IMG/VR virus record: IMGVR_UViG_3300005436_000033
Location: 1 to 26,240 of that record
Origin: a virus
Direction: 5' to 3' (one strand)
Length of the DNA stretch: 26,240 nucleotides
The notes under the pieces were generated by a model. The model was not told where the DNA came from, searched no databases, and saw only the letters and a list, made by a program, of their open reading frames with translations. The translations under genes and the position numbers were made by a program. Below, in pieces: positions 8,561 through 15,959 of the stretch (position 1 is its first letter; every line of letters begins with the position of its first letter).

Positions 8561-9468
8561 TGGCTATCGACCTCAATCAGCCGTACTCTCCTACGAACAA
8601 CGGCAAACCCACCATTAACCCTCAGCAGTTGGCTGAGCAGTATGGGTGGGCGTACAGCTTCCTCACCTCTGTTCCAGAGCTGAACACGTTGTTTAAGCAG
8701 GCGGTGGCTGAAGGTTGGGACGCCACGAGGTTCCAGGCGGAGTTGCAGAACACCGAGTGGTTCAAAACCACTGCTGCCTCCGCTCGGGCCGCACAAGTAC
8801 AGAAGGTCATTGACCCCGCTACCTACTCACAGCAGGTGGCCAATGAGAGGGCCGTCATCTTGGAGCAGGCAGCCGCTGAAGGCGCTGCCATATCCAACTC
8901 CCTCGCTTCCACCATCGCTACCCAGCAAGTAACTTATGGCTGGGATGCGGCCCAGGTGAAGCAGGCCCTTTCTGGCTACATCAAGATGAATGCCAGTGGG
9001 TCGTTCGGTGGGCAGGCGGGACAGAACGCCATGGCGTTGAGTGAGCTCGCCTACAACAACGGGGTCACTCTTCCGCCCGGCACGTTGCAGAACCTGCTCC
9101 AGAACATTGCCGGGAACAAGTCCTCTCTGGAGGACGCTCAGGGGCTCATCCGCCAGATGGCGGTAAGCAAGTTCCCCGGTCTGGCAAAGCAGATCTCAGC
9201 TGGTGAGGATGTGTCTTCCTTGGCGCAGCCATACACCAGCACTATGCAGAACCTGCTGGAGACTGGCCCCGGTTCTGCCAACCTGGACAACCCGCTGGTG
9301 CAGAGAGCCCTCAATGGGCTCGACGCCTCTGGTCAGCCTACCGGTATGAACATGGTGGACTTCCAGAACCTTCTCCGGGCGCAGCCCGCATGGAGGCAGA
9401 CTCAGAACAGCCAGGATTCGGCTATGTCCGTGGCTAAGAACATTCTACAAACGTTTGGATTTAGCTGA
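8560..9468 (+). CDS. Putative internal virion protein, paralogue of the next gene (302 aa)
   Basis: The start is GTG at 8560, overlapping the TAG of the previous gene (TAGTG). Nearly the whole protein matches, in order and with few gaps, the C-terminal two thirds of the following 449-residue protein: PQQLAEQYGWAYSFL against PQELAQQFGFAYSML, GWDATRFQAELQNTEW against QWDATRFQAALMNTQW, SSLEDAQGLIRQMA against TSLEDAEGYLRKQA, and the endings ILQTFGFS against ILQSFGFSI. It is helical and Gln/Ala-rich with no catalytic motif. It probably arose by tandem duplication and assembles with its paralogue in the virion. The exact role is unknown. Confidence 0.65.
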   Translation: MAIDLNQPYSPTNNGKPTINPQQLAEQYGWAYSFLTSVPELNTLFKQAVAEGWDATRFQAELQNTEWFKTTAASARAAQVQKVIDPATYSQQVANERAVILEQAAAEGAAISNSLASTIATQQVTYGWDAAQVKQALSGYIKMNASGSFGGQAGQNAMALSELAYNNGVTLPPGTLQNLLQNIAGNKSSLEDAQGLIRQMAVSKFPGLAKQISAGEDVSSLAQPYTSTMQNLLETGPGSANLDNPLVQRALNGLDASGQPTGMNMVDFQNLLRAQPAWRQTQNSQDSAMSVAKNILQTFGFS

Positions 9469-10817
9469 TGGCGTGGTCTATTTTCTCTGACGGTGGTGGT
9501 AGCGGGGCAGCACGCACCTGGGCAGTGGAATTCCTCCAGGCTCTCGGTGCCCCAGTTACCTCTTCAAACATCGACTTCGTGTACCAATGGGAGGCCTCTG
9601 AAGGAGGCGGCGGTAAATACAACCCGCTGAACCAGGGAGATGTTCCTGGAAACAATTCTCTGACGAGCACTGGTAGTCAGTACGGGGGTGGAGCAGCTGA
9701 CTATGTTTCCTGGAACGCAGGAATTCAGGGTGCGGTTGACTATCTCCATATGTCCAACTACAAGGCGGTCCTGGCCGGGCTGATGGCCGGTAACGGGCAA
9801 CAGGCCATGAAGGCTTTGTGGGCCTCTCCCTGGGCCGCCAGCCACTACGGGTATGGGGCCAACTGGTCTTCCGATGCTGCTCCTGACACAGGCAGTGCAC
9901 TGCAAGGCCAGTCCGGACAGCTACAGCCGTATAGCCCCACGGGTAACACACAGGCTACTGTCAGCCCTCAGGAACTGGCCCAGCAGTTCGGCTTCGCCTA
10001 TTCCATGCTTCAGGCCATTCCGGAGCTGAAGAAACTTTTCAATGAGGCTGTCTCTGGGCAATGGGATGCAACGCGATTCCAAGCCGCGTTGATGAACACC
10101 CAGTGGTACAAGGATCACAGTGCCGCCCAGAGGGCGTGGGTTGCTGAAGGATATGCTGACCCTGCCACTCAGCAGGCTCAGCTGAAGTCTCAGATGGCTA
10201 CTGTGGAGGCAGCCGCCTCCGCACTGGGTGCGGTCCTCCCTCAGTCTGTCCTCAAGCAACTGACGCAGCAGTACCTGATGAACGGCTGGAACACTGACCA
10301 GCTTCAGCAGGCCATGTCTGGCTATATCCAGTTCGACGCAAACGGTGCGTTGGGTGGAACTTCCGGGCAGGAAGAGATGCAGCTTCGTGGGCTGGCCAAC
10401 AGCAACGGTGTGACCATCTCCAACAACTGGCTGTTGAACACTGCACGTGGCATCGCGGATGACACGACTTCCCTGGAGGACGCGGAGGGTTACCTCCGCA
10501 AGCAGGCGGAGAACTTGTTCCCCGAGTATGCCAAGCAGATTGCTGCTGGACAGAACATGTCCGATCTCGCGTCCTCGTACATGCAGGACTACCAGAAGAT
10601 TCTGGAAGTCGGCCCCGGGCAGTTGAACCTCTTCGACCCCACCTTGACCAAAGCCTTGCAGTACAAGGATCCCAGTGGGCAGAACGCTTCCATGCCGCTC
10701 TGGCAGTTCGACCAGACCTTGCGGAACGATCCGCGTTGGAAGCAAACACAGAACGCACAAGACAGTGTGATGGGCACCGCCCATTCCATTCTTCAAAGCT
10801 TCGGCTTCAGCATCTAG
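9468..10817 (+). CDS. Lysozyme-like domain fused to duplicated internal-protein domain (449 aa)
   Basis: Residues 15-130 resemble the lysozyme/glucosaminidase-like domain of phage virion proteins: a helix, then WEASEGGGGKYNPLNQG at 41-57, then DYVSWNAGIQGAVDYL and ALWASPWAASHYG. Glu42 or Glu45 is the likely catalytic acid, by analogy with W-x-x-x-E-G-G...NPL motifs. After a Ser/Gly/Pro linker at 135-165, residues 166-449 are homologous to the preceding 302-residue protein. In T7-type phages a virion transglycosylase locally opens peptidoglycan during DNA entry, and a similar role is inferred here. ATG 9468 overlaps the upstream TGA. This is the likeliest functional wall hydrolase of the virion, since the neighbouring NlpC/P60 domain lacks its catalytic residues. 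Confidence 0.7.
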   Translation: MAWSIFSDGGGSGAARTWAVEFLQALGAPVTSSNIDFVYQWEASEGGGGKYNPLNQGDVPGNNSLTSTGSQYGGGAADYVSWNAGIQGAVDYLHMSNYKAVLAGLMAGNGQQAMKALWASPWAASHYGYGANWSSDAAPDTGSALQGQSGQLQPYSPTGNTQATVSPQELAQQFGFAYSMLQAIPELKKLFNEAVSGQWDATRFQAALMNTQWYKDHSAAQRAWVAEGYADPATQQAQLKSQMATVEAAASALGAVLPQSVLKQLTQQYLMNGWNTDQLQQAMSGYIQFDANGALGGTSGQEEMQLRGLANSNGVTISNNWLLNTARGIADDTTSLEDAEGYLRKQAENLFPEYAKQIAAGQNMSDLASSYMQDYQKILEVGPGQLNLFDPTLTKALQYKDPSGQNASMPLWQFDQTLRNDPRWKQTQNAQDSVMGTAHSILQSFGFSI

Positions 10818-10830
10818 GGAGGTATGACGC

Positions 10831-11889
10831 ATGGCTACAGACGGTACCATCAACCTGAATCCTCCCCCGCCTGCTGGTCTTCCTGTGAAGGGCGGACAGC
10901 CCTCTTCTGGGCCCTCTCAGCCCACGAGTGGTACTCAGGTACCCGTGCAGGGTGGTAGGCCGCCTACGGGCCCTTCAGGGCCCACCAAGGGCGGTACCAC
11001 GCCTGGCGCTCCCGGGACGACTCCGCCGTCCATCCTGGACACGATGATTAACTCTCTGTCCGGGTCGAACAGGGACGCCTTCGTGGCCCTGGAAACTCTG
11101 TTCACTAGCTATGGACTCGGCTCCCTGGTGAACGACATCTTCAACTTTATCCAGCAGGGATACAGCCAGGACACCATCTCGTTGCTTCTTCAGCAGACTC
11201 CTGCATACCAGCAGAGGTTCGCAGGCAACGCCATCCGGCAGAAGAACGGCCTCGCTGTTCTCTCTCCCGCTGACTACCTCGCCACGGAGTCCAGCTACTA
11301 CCAGGTGGTGAAGGCTGCTGGTCTCCCCATCAGCTTCTACGACAGTCCTTCAGACTGGACCAACTGGATTGGCAACGACGTGTCTCCCTCGGAGGTGCAG
11401 TCCCGAGTTCAGATGGCACAAGTTGCGACGGAGCAGGCACCGCAGGATTTGGTACAGGCACTGGGTCAGATGGGTGTTCCGAAGGAATCCCTTGTGGCCT
11501 ACTTCCTGGACGACACCAAAGCCTTGCCCCTGCTTCAGAACCAGTTCAACGCCGCGCAGATTGGCGCGGCTGCTCTGCGCAACAACCTGGTCATGGACCC
11601 CGCGAGAGCTACCATGCTGGCGAACATGGGCATTTCATCCGATCAGGCTAACACTGCGTACCAGCAGATTGGGGAAAGTCTACCCACGCTGGAAGAGCTG
11701 GGTAGGATTTACAACCAGAACTACACCCAGCAGACGGCTGAGAATGCTATATTGTTCGGTAACTCGCAGGCACAGCTGGAGACTTCTCAGCTGAACGCCA
11801 AGGAGCAGGCCGCATTCAGCGGCAACATAGGTGCTGCGGGTAGCCAGGGTGGTCTCACCCAGTCTTCCGCTGGTGCGGGTAGGTTCTAA
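10831..11889 (+). CDS. Putative internal virion protein with Pro/Gly-rich N-terminus (352 aa)
   Basis: A good ribosome-binding site (GGGAGG) precedes ATG 10831, after a 13-base gap. Residues 5-65 are Pro/Gly/Thr-rich and contain two related units, PVKGGQPSSGPSQPTSG and PVQGGRPPTGPSGPTKG. The rest is helical: DAFVALETLFTSYGLGSLVNDIF, then a motif FIQQGYSQDTISLLLQQTPAYQQRF that recalls the GWDATRFQAELQNTEWF unit of the two preceding proteins. It may therefore be a distant third relative. The C-terminus is Gln-rich and ends AGAGRF. It closes the internal-protein series; the next 100 bases are non-coding. Confidence 0.55.
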   Translation: MATDGTINLNPPPPAGLPVKGGQPSSGPSQPTSGTQVPVQGGRPPTGPSGPTKGGTTPGAPGTTPPSILDTMINSLSGSNRDAFVALETLFTSYGLGSLVNDIFNFIQQGYSQDTISLLLQQTPAYQQRFAGNAIRQKNGLAVLSPADYLATESSYYQVVKAAGLPISFYDSPSDWTNWIGNDVSPSEVQSRVQMAQVATEQAPQDLVQALGQMGVPKESLVAYFLDDTKALPLLQNQFNAAQIGAAALRNNLVMDPARATMLANMGISSDQANTAYQQIGESLPTLEELGRIYNQNYTQQTAENAILFGNSQAQLETSQLNAKEQAAFSGNIGAAGSQGGLTQSSAGAGRF

Positions 11890-11989
11890 CAAGCTCACTC
11901 GGGATAATCCGGCACCCGAGTTGTATAAAGTCCGGTTTTCATCTGCTGACTCCCCCGGTCAGTGGGTCGTATACTAAGGGAGAGCTCGA
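11890..11989 (+). promoter_or_regulatory. Non-coding gap with two hairpins and a weak promoter-like sequence before the scaffold gene
   Basis: This 100-base gap is one of the largest non-coding stretches of the late block. It holds a 7-bp stem (ACTCGGG at 11897-11903 with CCCGAGT at 11915-11921) and a 5-bp stem (CTGAC at 11946-11950 with GTCAG at 11958-11962). A promoter-like pair, CTGACT at 11946-11951 and TATACT at 11970-11975, has an 18-base spacer, but a start near 11982 would leave an almost leaderless message. No T-run follows either stem. The position just before scaffold and capsid, where output should rise, makes a control or RNA-processing site likely. Confidence 0.4.
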
Positions 11990-12499
11990 ATGAGCAACGA
12001 CTGGGACGAGATGAACGACGAGATCCCCGCCGAGAATGAAGGTACTGAAGGTATCGCGAATCTCCGTAAGGCCTATGAGCGTAAGGCTAAGACCGAGAAG
12101 GAACTTCGTGAGAAGCTTGTAGCGCTGGAGTCTCGGGAGCGAGTGCGGACTCTGAGTGAAGCTCTCTCGGAAAAGGGAGTGAACGCGAAGCTGGCCAATC
12201 TTTACCCGGCTGATCGCGAGACCTCCCCGGAGAAGGTGGAGGAGTGGCTGACTGAGTATGCGGACGCCTTTGGCCAGGCGCCCCGGCGACAGGAAGCAGC
12301 CCCGCCGCAGGTCTCCCCGGAACTTCGTAGTATCTACGAAAACTTCCAGCAGCCTGGGTTGAATAGTCCCTCACCGACTGAAGTCGATGCTATCCGTAAC
12401 TACCAGTTCGGCAATCCTGCCGACAGTGAGGCGGAGATGCAGAAGTTCATGGCGTGGATGAGGAGCAACCCCACGGCTATTCATAACCCGGGCGTGTGA
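11990..12499 (+). CDS. Probable capsid scaffolding protein (169 aa)
   Basis: The 169-residue protein sits directly before the major capsid gene, where scaffolds normally lie. It is strongly charged and acidic at the start (DWDEMNDEIPAENEG), then forms a predicted coiled coil at about residues 25-62 (LRKAYERKAKTEKELREKL to RVRTLSEALS). A helical middle follows (SPEKVEEWLTEYADAFG), then a Gln/Pro-rich linker and a C-terminal part ending AIHNPGV. Acidic, coiled-coil, Met-poor composition is typical of head scaffolds. GGGAG at 11979-11983 precedes ATG 11990. There is no protease motif, so it is a scaffold alone, not a protease-scaffold fusion. Confidence 0.7.
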   Translation: MSNDWDEMNDEIPAENEGTEGIANLRKAYERKAKTEKELREKLVALESRERVRTLSEALSEKGVNAKLANLYPADRETSPEKVEEWLTEYADAFGQAPRRQEAAPPQVSPELRSIYENFQQPGLNSPSPTEVDAIRNYQFGNPADSEAEMQKFMAWMRSNPTAIHNPGV

Positions 12500-12537
12500 C
12501 GCTCATGACTCTCTAACACTGAAGGAGATGCCCCCTA

Positions 12538-13503
12538 ATGGCTAACGCCTTTACTGGGACAGCTGCTGTCAGCAATGTGGTGCAGACCGCTTATGACCGG
12601 ATGGTCGAGTTCGCGCTGCGTTCGCAGCCCCTCTTCCGCCAGGTTGCTGACAAGAAGCCCGCAGAGCAGGCTATGCCTGGCTCGTCCGTCGTCCTGGAAA
12701 TCTACCAGGACTTGGCTCAGGTCACCTCGACCCTTACTGAGACGGTTGACCCCGACGCTGTTGCGATCGGTAACCCGTCCACTGTTTCCATCACTCTGAA
12801 CGAGTACGGCAACACGGTCCTCCAGACCCGACTGCTGAACCTCTTCAGCTTCACGGATGTGGCTCCGGCCATCACCAACCAGGTCGCCTATAACATGGCG
12901 AACTCCATCGACCTCGTGGTCCAGAACGTCCTGCGGGCTGGTATCACCAACGTCATCATGGAGAATGGTGGTGCTCTGGTCCCGTCTGGCGGCACGATCA
13001 CCTCGATCGTCGGCACCGACGTTCTGAAGTCTCGTGATGTCCGTGCTGCGGTTGCGCAGCTGCGGAACAACCAGGCTGTGCCGAAGAAGAACTCCCTGTA
13101 CTACACCGCTATCCACCCACTGGTCTCTTACGACCTTCGGTCGGAGACCGGTGACACCGGCTGGCGTCAGCCGCACGACTACTCGGCTCCCGGTTCCATC
13201 TGGGCTGGCGAAATCGGCGAGTACGAAGGTGCGTTCTTCGTTGAGACCCCGCGTGCCTTCTCGGCTCAGGCCGGTAACGGTGCGGGTGCCTCTCAGATTC
13301 GTGTCTTCAACACCTACGTGCTCGGCCAGCAGGCCCTTGCGGAAGCCCTCTCTGAGGAGTTCCACGTGGTCTTCGGTCCGGTCGTGGACAAGCTCATGCG
13401 GTTCCGTCCGGTGGGTTGGTACGGTGTGGCCGGTTGGTCCATCTACCGTACTGCTGCCAGCCAGATGATCCAGACCGCCGCTACTCTGCGGCAGACCACC
13501 TGA
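12538..13503 (+). CDS. Major capsid protein, HK97-fold type (321 aa)
   Basis: The 321-residue product matches what I know of actinophage HK97-type major capsid proteins: the N-terminal RMVEFALRSQPLFRQVADKKP region, a GSSVVLEIYQDLAQVTSTLTE strand, the VSITLNEYGNTVLQT segment, SIDLVVQNVL, and a C-terminal peripheral region (NTYVLGQQALAEAL, KLMRFRPVGWYG). It builds the icosahedral shell around the scaffold. AAGGAG at 12522-12527 precedes ATG 12538. Codons are strongly biased to C or G at the third base, more so than in many neighbours, as expected of the most abundantly made virion protein. Confidence 0.88.
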   Translation: MANAFTGTAAVSNVVQTAYDRMVEFALRSQPLFRQVADKKPAEQAMPGSSVVLEIYQDLAQVTSTLTETVDPDAVAIGNPSTVSITLNEYGNTVLQTRLLNLFSFTDVAPAITNQVAYNMANSIDLVVQNVLRAGITNVIMENGGALVPSGGTITSIVGTDVLKSRDVRAAVAQLRNNQAVPKKNSLYYTAIHPLVSYDLRSETGDTGWRQPHDYSAPGSIWAGEIGEYEGAFFVETPRAFSAQAGNGAGASQIRVFNTYVLGQQALAEALSEEFHVVFGPVVDKLMRFRPVGWYGVAGWSIYRTAASQMIQTAATLRQTT

Positions 13504-13513
13504 TCGGAGTAAA

Positions 13514-14548
13514 ATGCCCGTCGTCAAGTCCTTCACCACCGATAGTGGAACTGACACCAATGCGACCTTTACGCTTGGTAGCCCTCCGGCAGTGGGGGAC
13601 TTGATGGTGGCGTGGCTGGCCTTGGATACTCCTCTGAGTATCCACCAGCCGCTGATCAGTACCACGAACGTACAAGACCAGTGGGTGCCGTTGTTCGGCA
13701 CCTCTGACGGTCAACAGCAGAACCAGTTCGGTGAAGGCGCTCTGCGCCTGTATTGCTTCTACAAGACAGCCAATGTCACCGATGCTACCACGAACACTTT
13801 CACCTTCACGTTCCTGCCCTACACGGATAACTCAGGGCAGGCAGGAGTTCCCCAGTATCCCACGTCAGACTTCGCGGGAATCCTTGTAACTTACGGTACC
13901 AGTACTACGGGTTTCGCCGGGTTGGACACTGCGTCCCCCCAGGCTCACAGGTCTGGTTCCTTGGGAACTACGTTCTCACTTCCCTCGGTGGACACCAACG
14001 GGGGCAATGACGTGTTCTGGACCGCTGTTGCAGGGCTGAATATGGGAGTTCCTTCGCTGACTGATCCGGCTGCTACCGTGGTCGCTTCGGCTACGGTAGC
14101 CAGTCCGGTCTATGAGTCAACGCCGCTGGCGTTGTACCTCTTCGGTAGCACCTTTAGTGGTATGGAATATCCTTTCCAGGTGAAGACTACCAAATCTCCA
14201 GCGTCCATACAGACCGGCATCACCGGTCTACAGGACGCCTCCAATTGGTACTACAACGGCCCGTTCGTGCGGGAAGGTTATCCGTATGAAGGTCCGGACC
14301 AGATGCTCATCCTCCGGTATCCTTACCACTGGGCGTTCACAGTATTGAAGACCTCCGGTATCATCACCATCGGACAGTTCTTCTCACAGGATCAGCTCAA
14401 TGCAGCCGATGTGGTGTATTACCAGAATCAGCTTATCCCAGAAGCGGACAGGGATGCTATCCTGGCCGCTGGTGTGGGCGGAGACTTCCGCCCTTCCATT
14501 CAGGTGCCAGGTCCCTACGTAAATCCCTGGAAGTATGTGCCGATCTAA
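13514..14548 (+). CDS. Beta-rich virion protein, possible head decoration (344 aa)
   Basis: It begins ten bases after the capsid stop, with CGGAG before ATG 13514. The sequence is almost entirely beta-type, full of Thr/Ser/Gly and alternating hydrophobics (NATFTLGSPPAVGDLMVAW, TFTFTFLPYTDN), and looks like one or two sandwich domains. The end, around GVGGDFRPSIQVPGPYVNPW, looks extended and may anchor to another protein. Immediate linkage to the capsid gene suggests a head decoration, head fibre or minor capsid protein, but no family is recognised. A terminator-like hairpin begins at its stop codon. Confidence 0.6.
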   Translation: MPVVKSFTTDSGTDTNATFTLGSPPAVGDLMVAWLALDTPLSIHQPLISTTNVQDQWVPLFGTSDGQQQNQFGEGALRLYCFYKTANVTDATTNTFTFTFLPYTDNSGQAGVPQYPTSDFAGILVTYGTSTTGFAGLDTASPQAHRSGSLGTTFSLPSVDTNGGNDVFWTAVAGLNMGVPSLTDPAATVVASATVASPVYESTPLALYLFGSTFSGMEYPFQVKTTKSPASIQTGITGLQDASNWYYNGPFVREGYPYEGPDQMLILRYPYHWAFTVLKTSGIITIGQFFSQDQLNAADVVYYQNQLIPEADRDAILAAGVGGDFRPSIQVPGPYVNPWKYVPI

Positions 14549-14610
14549 AGTTGCCAGTTATGGCATTCTTGCCAGTAGGTGGCAACAACCAGGAAATTGG
14601 CAACTTTTTC
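14547..14610 (+). terminator. Terminator-like inverted repeat with alternative pairing
   Basis: AAAGTTGCCA at 14547-14556 pairs perfectly with TGGCAACTTT at 14598-14607, which runs into a T-tract at 14605-14609. A competing partner, TGGCAAC at 14580-14586, can pair with the same left arm, and TGGCA-TTCT-TGCCA (14561-14574) forms a small inner hairpin. The region lies between the capsid pair and the next small genes, and just before the GGAG of ATG 14622. It may lower transcription beyond the capsid genes. The long loop of the outer stem makes it weaker than a classic terminator. Confidence 0.5.
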
Positions 14611-14621
14611 TAAGGAGTGTA

Positions 14622-14807
14622 ATGGCTAAGCCGAACTCTAAGGCTCCGCTCGGAGAGGGTGGACGCTTCGCCGCTGTGGCTAAGGCTGCTGGTGGTGGTA
14701 AGAAGGGAGCCGCTATCGCGGCTGCCGCGGGTCGTGCGAAGTACGGCCAGAAGAAGATGACTGCCTTGTCCAAGAAGGGCAAGAACGACGCCAAGAAGGG
14801 TAAGTGA
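14622..14807 (+). CDS. Small basic Lys/Ala/Gly-rich protein (61 aa)
   Basis: The start is ATG 14622 behind TAAGGAG; longer in-frame starts would run back through the hairpin region. The 61 residues are highly basic, with about one Lys in four and very few acids, and contain GEGGRFAAVAKAAGGGKK and GRAKYGQKKMTALSKKGK. Many phages encode small proteins with a G-x-G-x-RF start and a GRKKYGxKKF-type centre, and this looks like one, but I know of no function for them. Charge alone would permit DNA or capsid-interior binding. TGA 14805-14807 is followed by the next ATG after one base. Confidence 0.7.
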   Translation: MAKPNSKAPLGEGGRFAAVAKAAGGGKKGAAIAAAAGRAKYGQKKMTALSKKGKNDAKKGK

Positions 14808-14808
14808 C

Positions 14809-15036
14809 ATGGCTGGAGAGGCCAAGGTTGACCACGGGCAGTTCCAGGGAACCGTCCAGACCGCACATGGAGTTGACGGTGACCGAGGTGGTTCCGGCTC
14901 CAAGCATGTTCTCCCGGATGCGCCGCCGAAGGATGGCGCTCGTTCGGAAGAGGGCTTCGAGCAGGGTTCCCACCGACTGATGTCCCACGCGAAGCCGACG
15001 GGTGATGCCAGTGGCCACCACCAGAAGTTCGACTAA
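14809..15036 (+). CDS. Hypothetical Gly/His/Asp-rich small protein (75 aa)
   Basis: ATG 14809 lies one base after the previous stop, with AAGGG inside the end of that gene as the ribosome-binding site. The 75 residues are polar, with many Gly, His and Asp (DGDRGGSGSKH, GDASGHHQKFD at the end) and almost no hydrophobic core, so the chain is probably extended or dependent on a partner. Similar polar peptides occur between capsid and tail genes in actinophages. Function unknown. Confidence 0.6.
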   Translation: MAGEAKVDHGQFQGTVQTAHGVDGDRGGSGSKHVLPDAPPKDGARSEEGFEQGSHRLMSHAKPTGDASGHHQKFD

Positions 15037-15214
15037 GCGCGCTGCGCCTGATCTGGTCGGAGACAACTTCGATCCCGGTGCCATTCGGCACTCGGAGAGT
15101 ATCCCTCGTGTTGAAGGTTCCGGAACGAAGTATACTTCAGTAGAGGGCGACAACTACCAGGACCCGAGCACTGGCTCACACATGATCACCTACCCTGCAA
15201 GAGGAAACGGATAG
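15005..15214 (+). CDS. Hypothetical small protein (69 aa)
   Basis: The frame is open from GTG 15002; ATG 15005 is preferred and overlaps the previous gene by 32 bases, while GTG 15011 is also possible because the Shine-Dalgarno match is weak. The product is polar with a basic N-terminus (TTRSSTKRAAPD) and a middle and end that look like a short beta element (GTKYTSVEGDNYQDPSTGSH). No family is recognised. It stays in the same small-gene run as its neighbours, which argues that it is real. Confidence 0.5.
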   Translation: MPVATTRSSTKRAAPDLVGDNFDPGAIRHSESIPRVEGSGTKYTSVEGDNYQDPSTGSHMITYPARGNG

Positions 15215-15219
15215 CCACC

Positions 15220-15600
15220 ATGGCACGAGACAACTACGGCGCCTATGAGGCCAAGGGTTCTCCCCTCGTGCCCATGGAGCCGGAATGGGGTAACCCTGAC
15301 GAGGGCAGTGCTAAGCTTCGTCAGGTGCTGGACAACTACTACGTGGACAAGACCCACCCGGACACGTGGAAGTCTGACTCTGACGCGTCCAACCCGAACC
15401 GGCGTATCCCCAAGGGATACGTCCCCGAGCAGAATCAGTATGACCCGTACTGCAACTATGATGGGTACGAAGGCGGCAATAAGACGCTCGTCAACTGGGA
15501 CGAGTATAAGATTGCTGAAAGTTCTGTTCTCGCCGTACCTGTTGTGTACGCCGAAGACTTCCAGACCATCAACGGACAGAACGGCAAGGAGAGAATTTAA
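15220..15600 (+). CDS. Hypothetical Tyr/Asp-rich protein (126 aa)
   Basis: The 126-residue product is rich in Tyr, Asp, Asn and Pro (DNYYVDKTHPDTW, NQYDPYCNYDGYEGG) and acidic overall. Its last third is more hydrophobic (ESSVLAVPVVYAEDF). There is no membrane segment and no known domain. A GAGGAAACGG ribosome-binding sequence lies upstream of ATG 15220, at rather long spacing. Its TAA overlaps the next ATG (TTTAATGG at 15600), so translation is coupled to the following beta protein. Position between capsid and adaptor genes suggests a minor head protein. Confidence 0.6.
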   Translation: MARDNYGAYEAKGSPLVPMEPEWGNPDEGSAKLRQVLDNYYVDKTHPDTWKSDSDASNPNRRIPKGYVPEQNQYDPYCNYDGYEGGNKTLVNWDEYKIAESSVLAVPVVYAEDFQTINGQNGKERI

Positions 15601-15959
15601 TGGCGACGGGAAGTACTGTTTTCACCGCCCTTAGCAACGCGACCACTGCTCCGACAACTGGAGTTCTTCAGACGGTATCCATCTCTTTCGGTGGACAGGC
15701 CGTTCTTCAGGCTACCTCCACCTTGTACCTTGATGTTGAGCTGAGCGACCCGACAAATACTGGTGACCCTGCCACGTTCTCCGTTCAGGTGAATGGCGGT
15801 ATTGGCAACGCCAACAACCCGATTGGTACTCCGATTACCGTGGTCGGACCTGTTACCGTTCTGGCAAACTCTCCCATCACGGAATGGCAGTTGGTCTTGA
15901 CCTCCCTTACCGGGGGTGTCGCTCCCTCGATTACTGTTCGAGGGGTGGCGGGAGAATAA
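15600..15959 (+). CDS. Small all-beta virion protein (119 aa)
   Basis: The start ATG shares a base with the preceding TAA, and the stop TAA shares a base with the next ATG. The 119 residues are Thr/Val/Gly-rich with clear alternating strands (LQTVSISFGGQAVLQAT, STLYLDVELSD, TPITVVGPVTVLA, TEWQLVLTSLTGG), consistent with a small beta sandwich. Such proteins are often capsid decoration or tail-surface proteins. No specific family is assigned. It shares size and composition with the 125-residue product two genes downstream. Confidence 0.6.
   Translation: MATGSTVFTALSNATTAPTTGVLQTVSISFGGQAVLQATSTLYLDVELSDPTNTGDPATFSVQVNGGIGNANNPIGTPITVVGPVTVLANSPITEWQLVLTSLTGGVAPSITVRGVAGE

Noticed and set aside
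9921-10853. Long minus-strand open frame opposite the lysozyme-fusion gene
   Set aside because: It is opposite a well-supported gene with clear homology to its neighbour, has no ribosome-binding site and shows no protein family features; it reflects codon bias.
12535-13701. Long minus-strand open frame of 388 codons opposite the capsid gene
   Set aside because: The capsid gene on the plus strand is certain, and the opposite frame is a product of its GC-ending codons.
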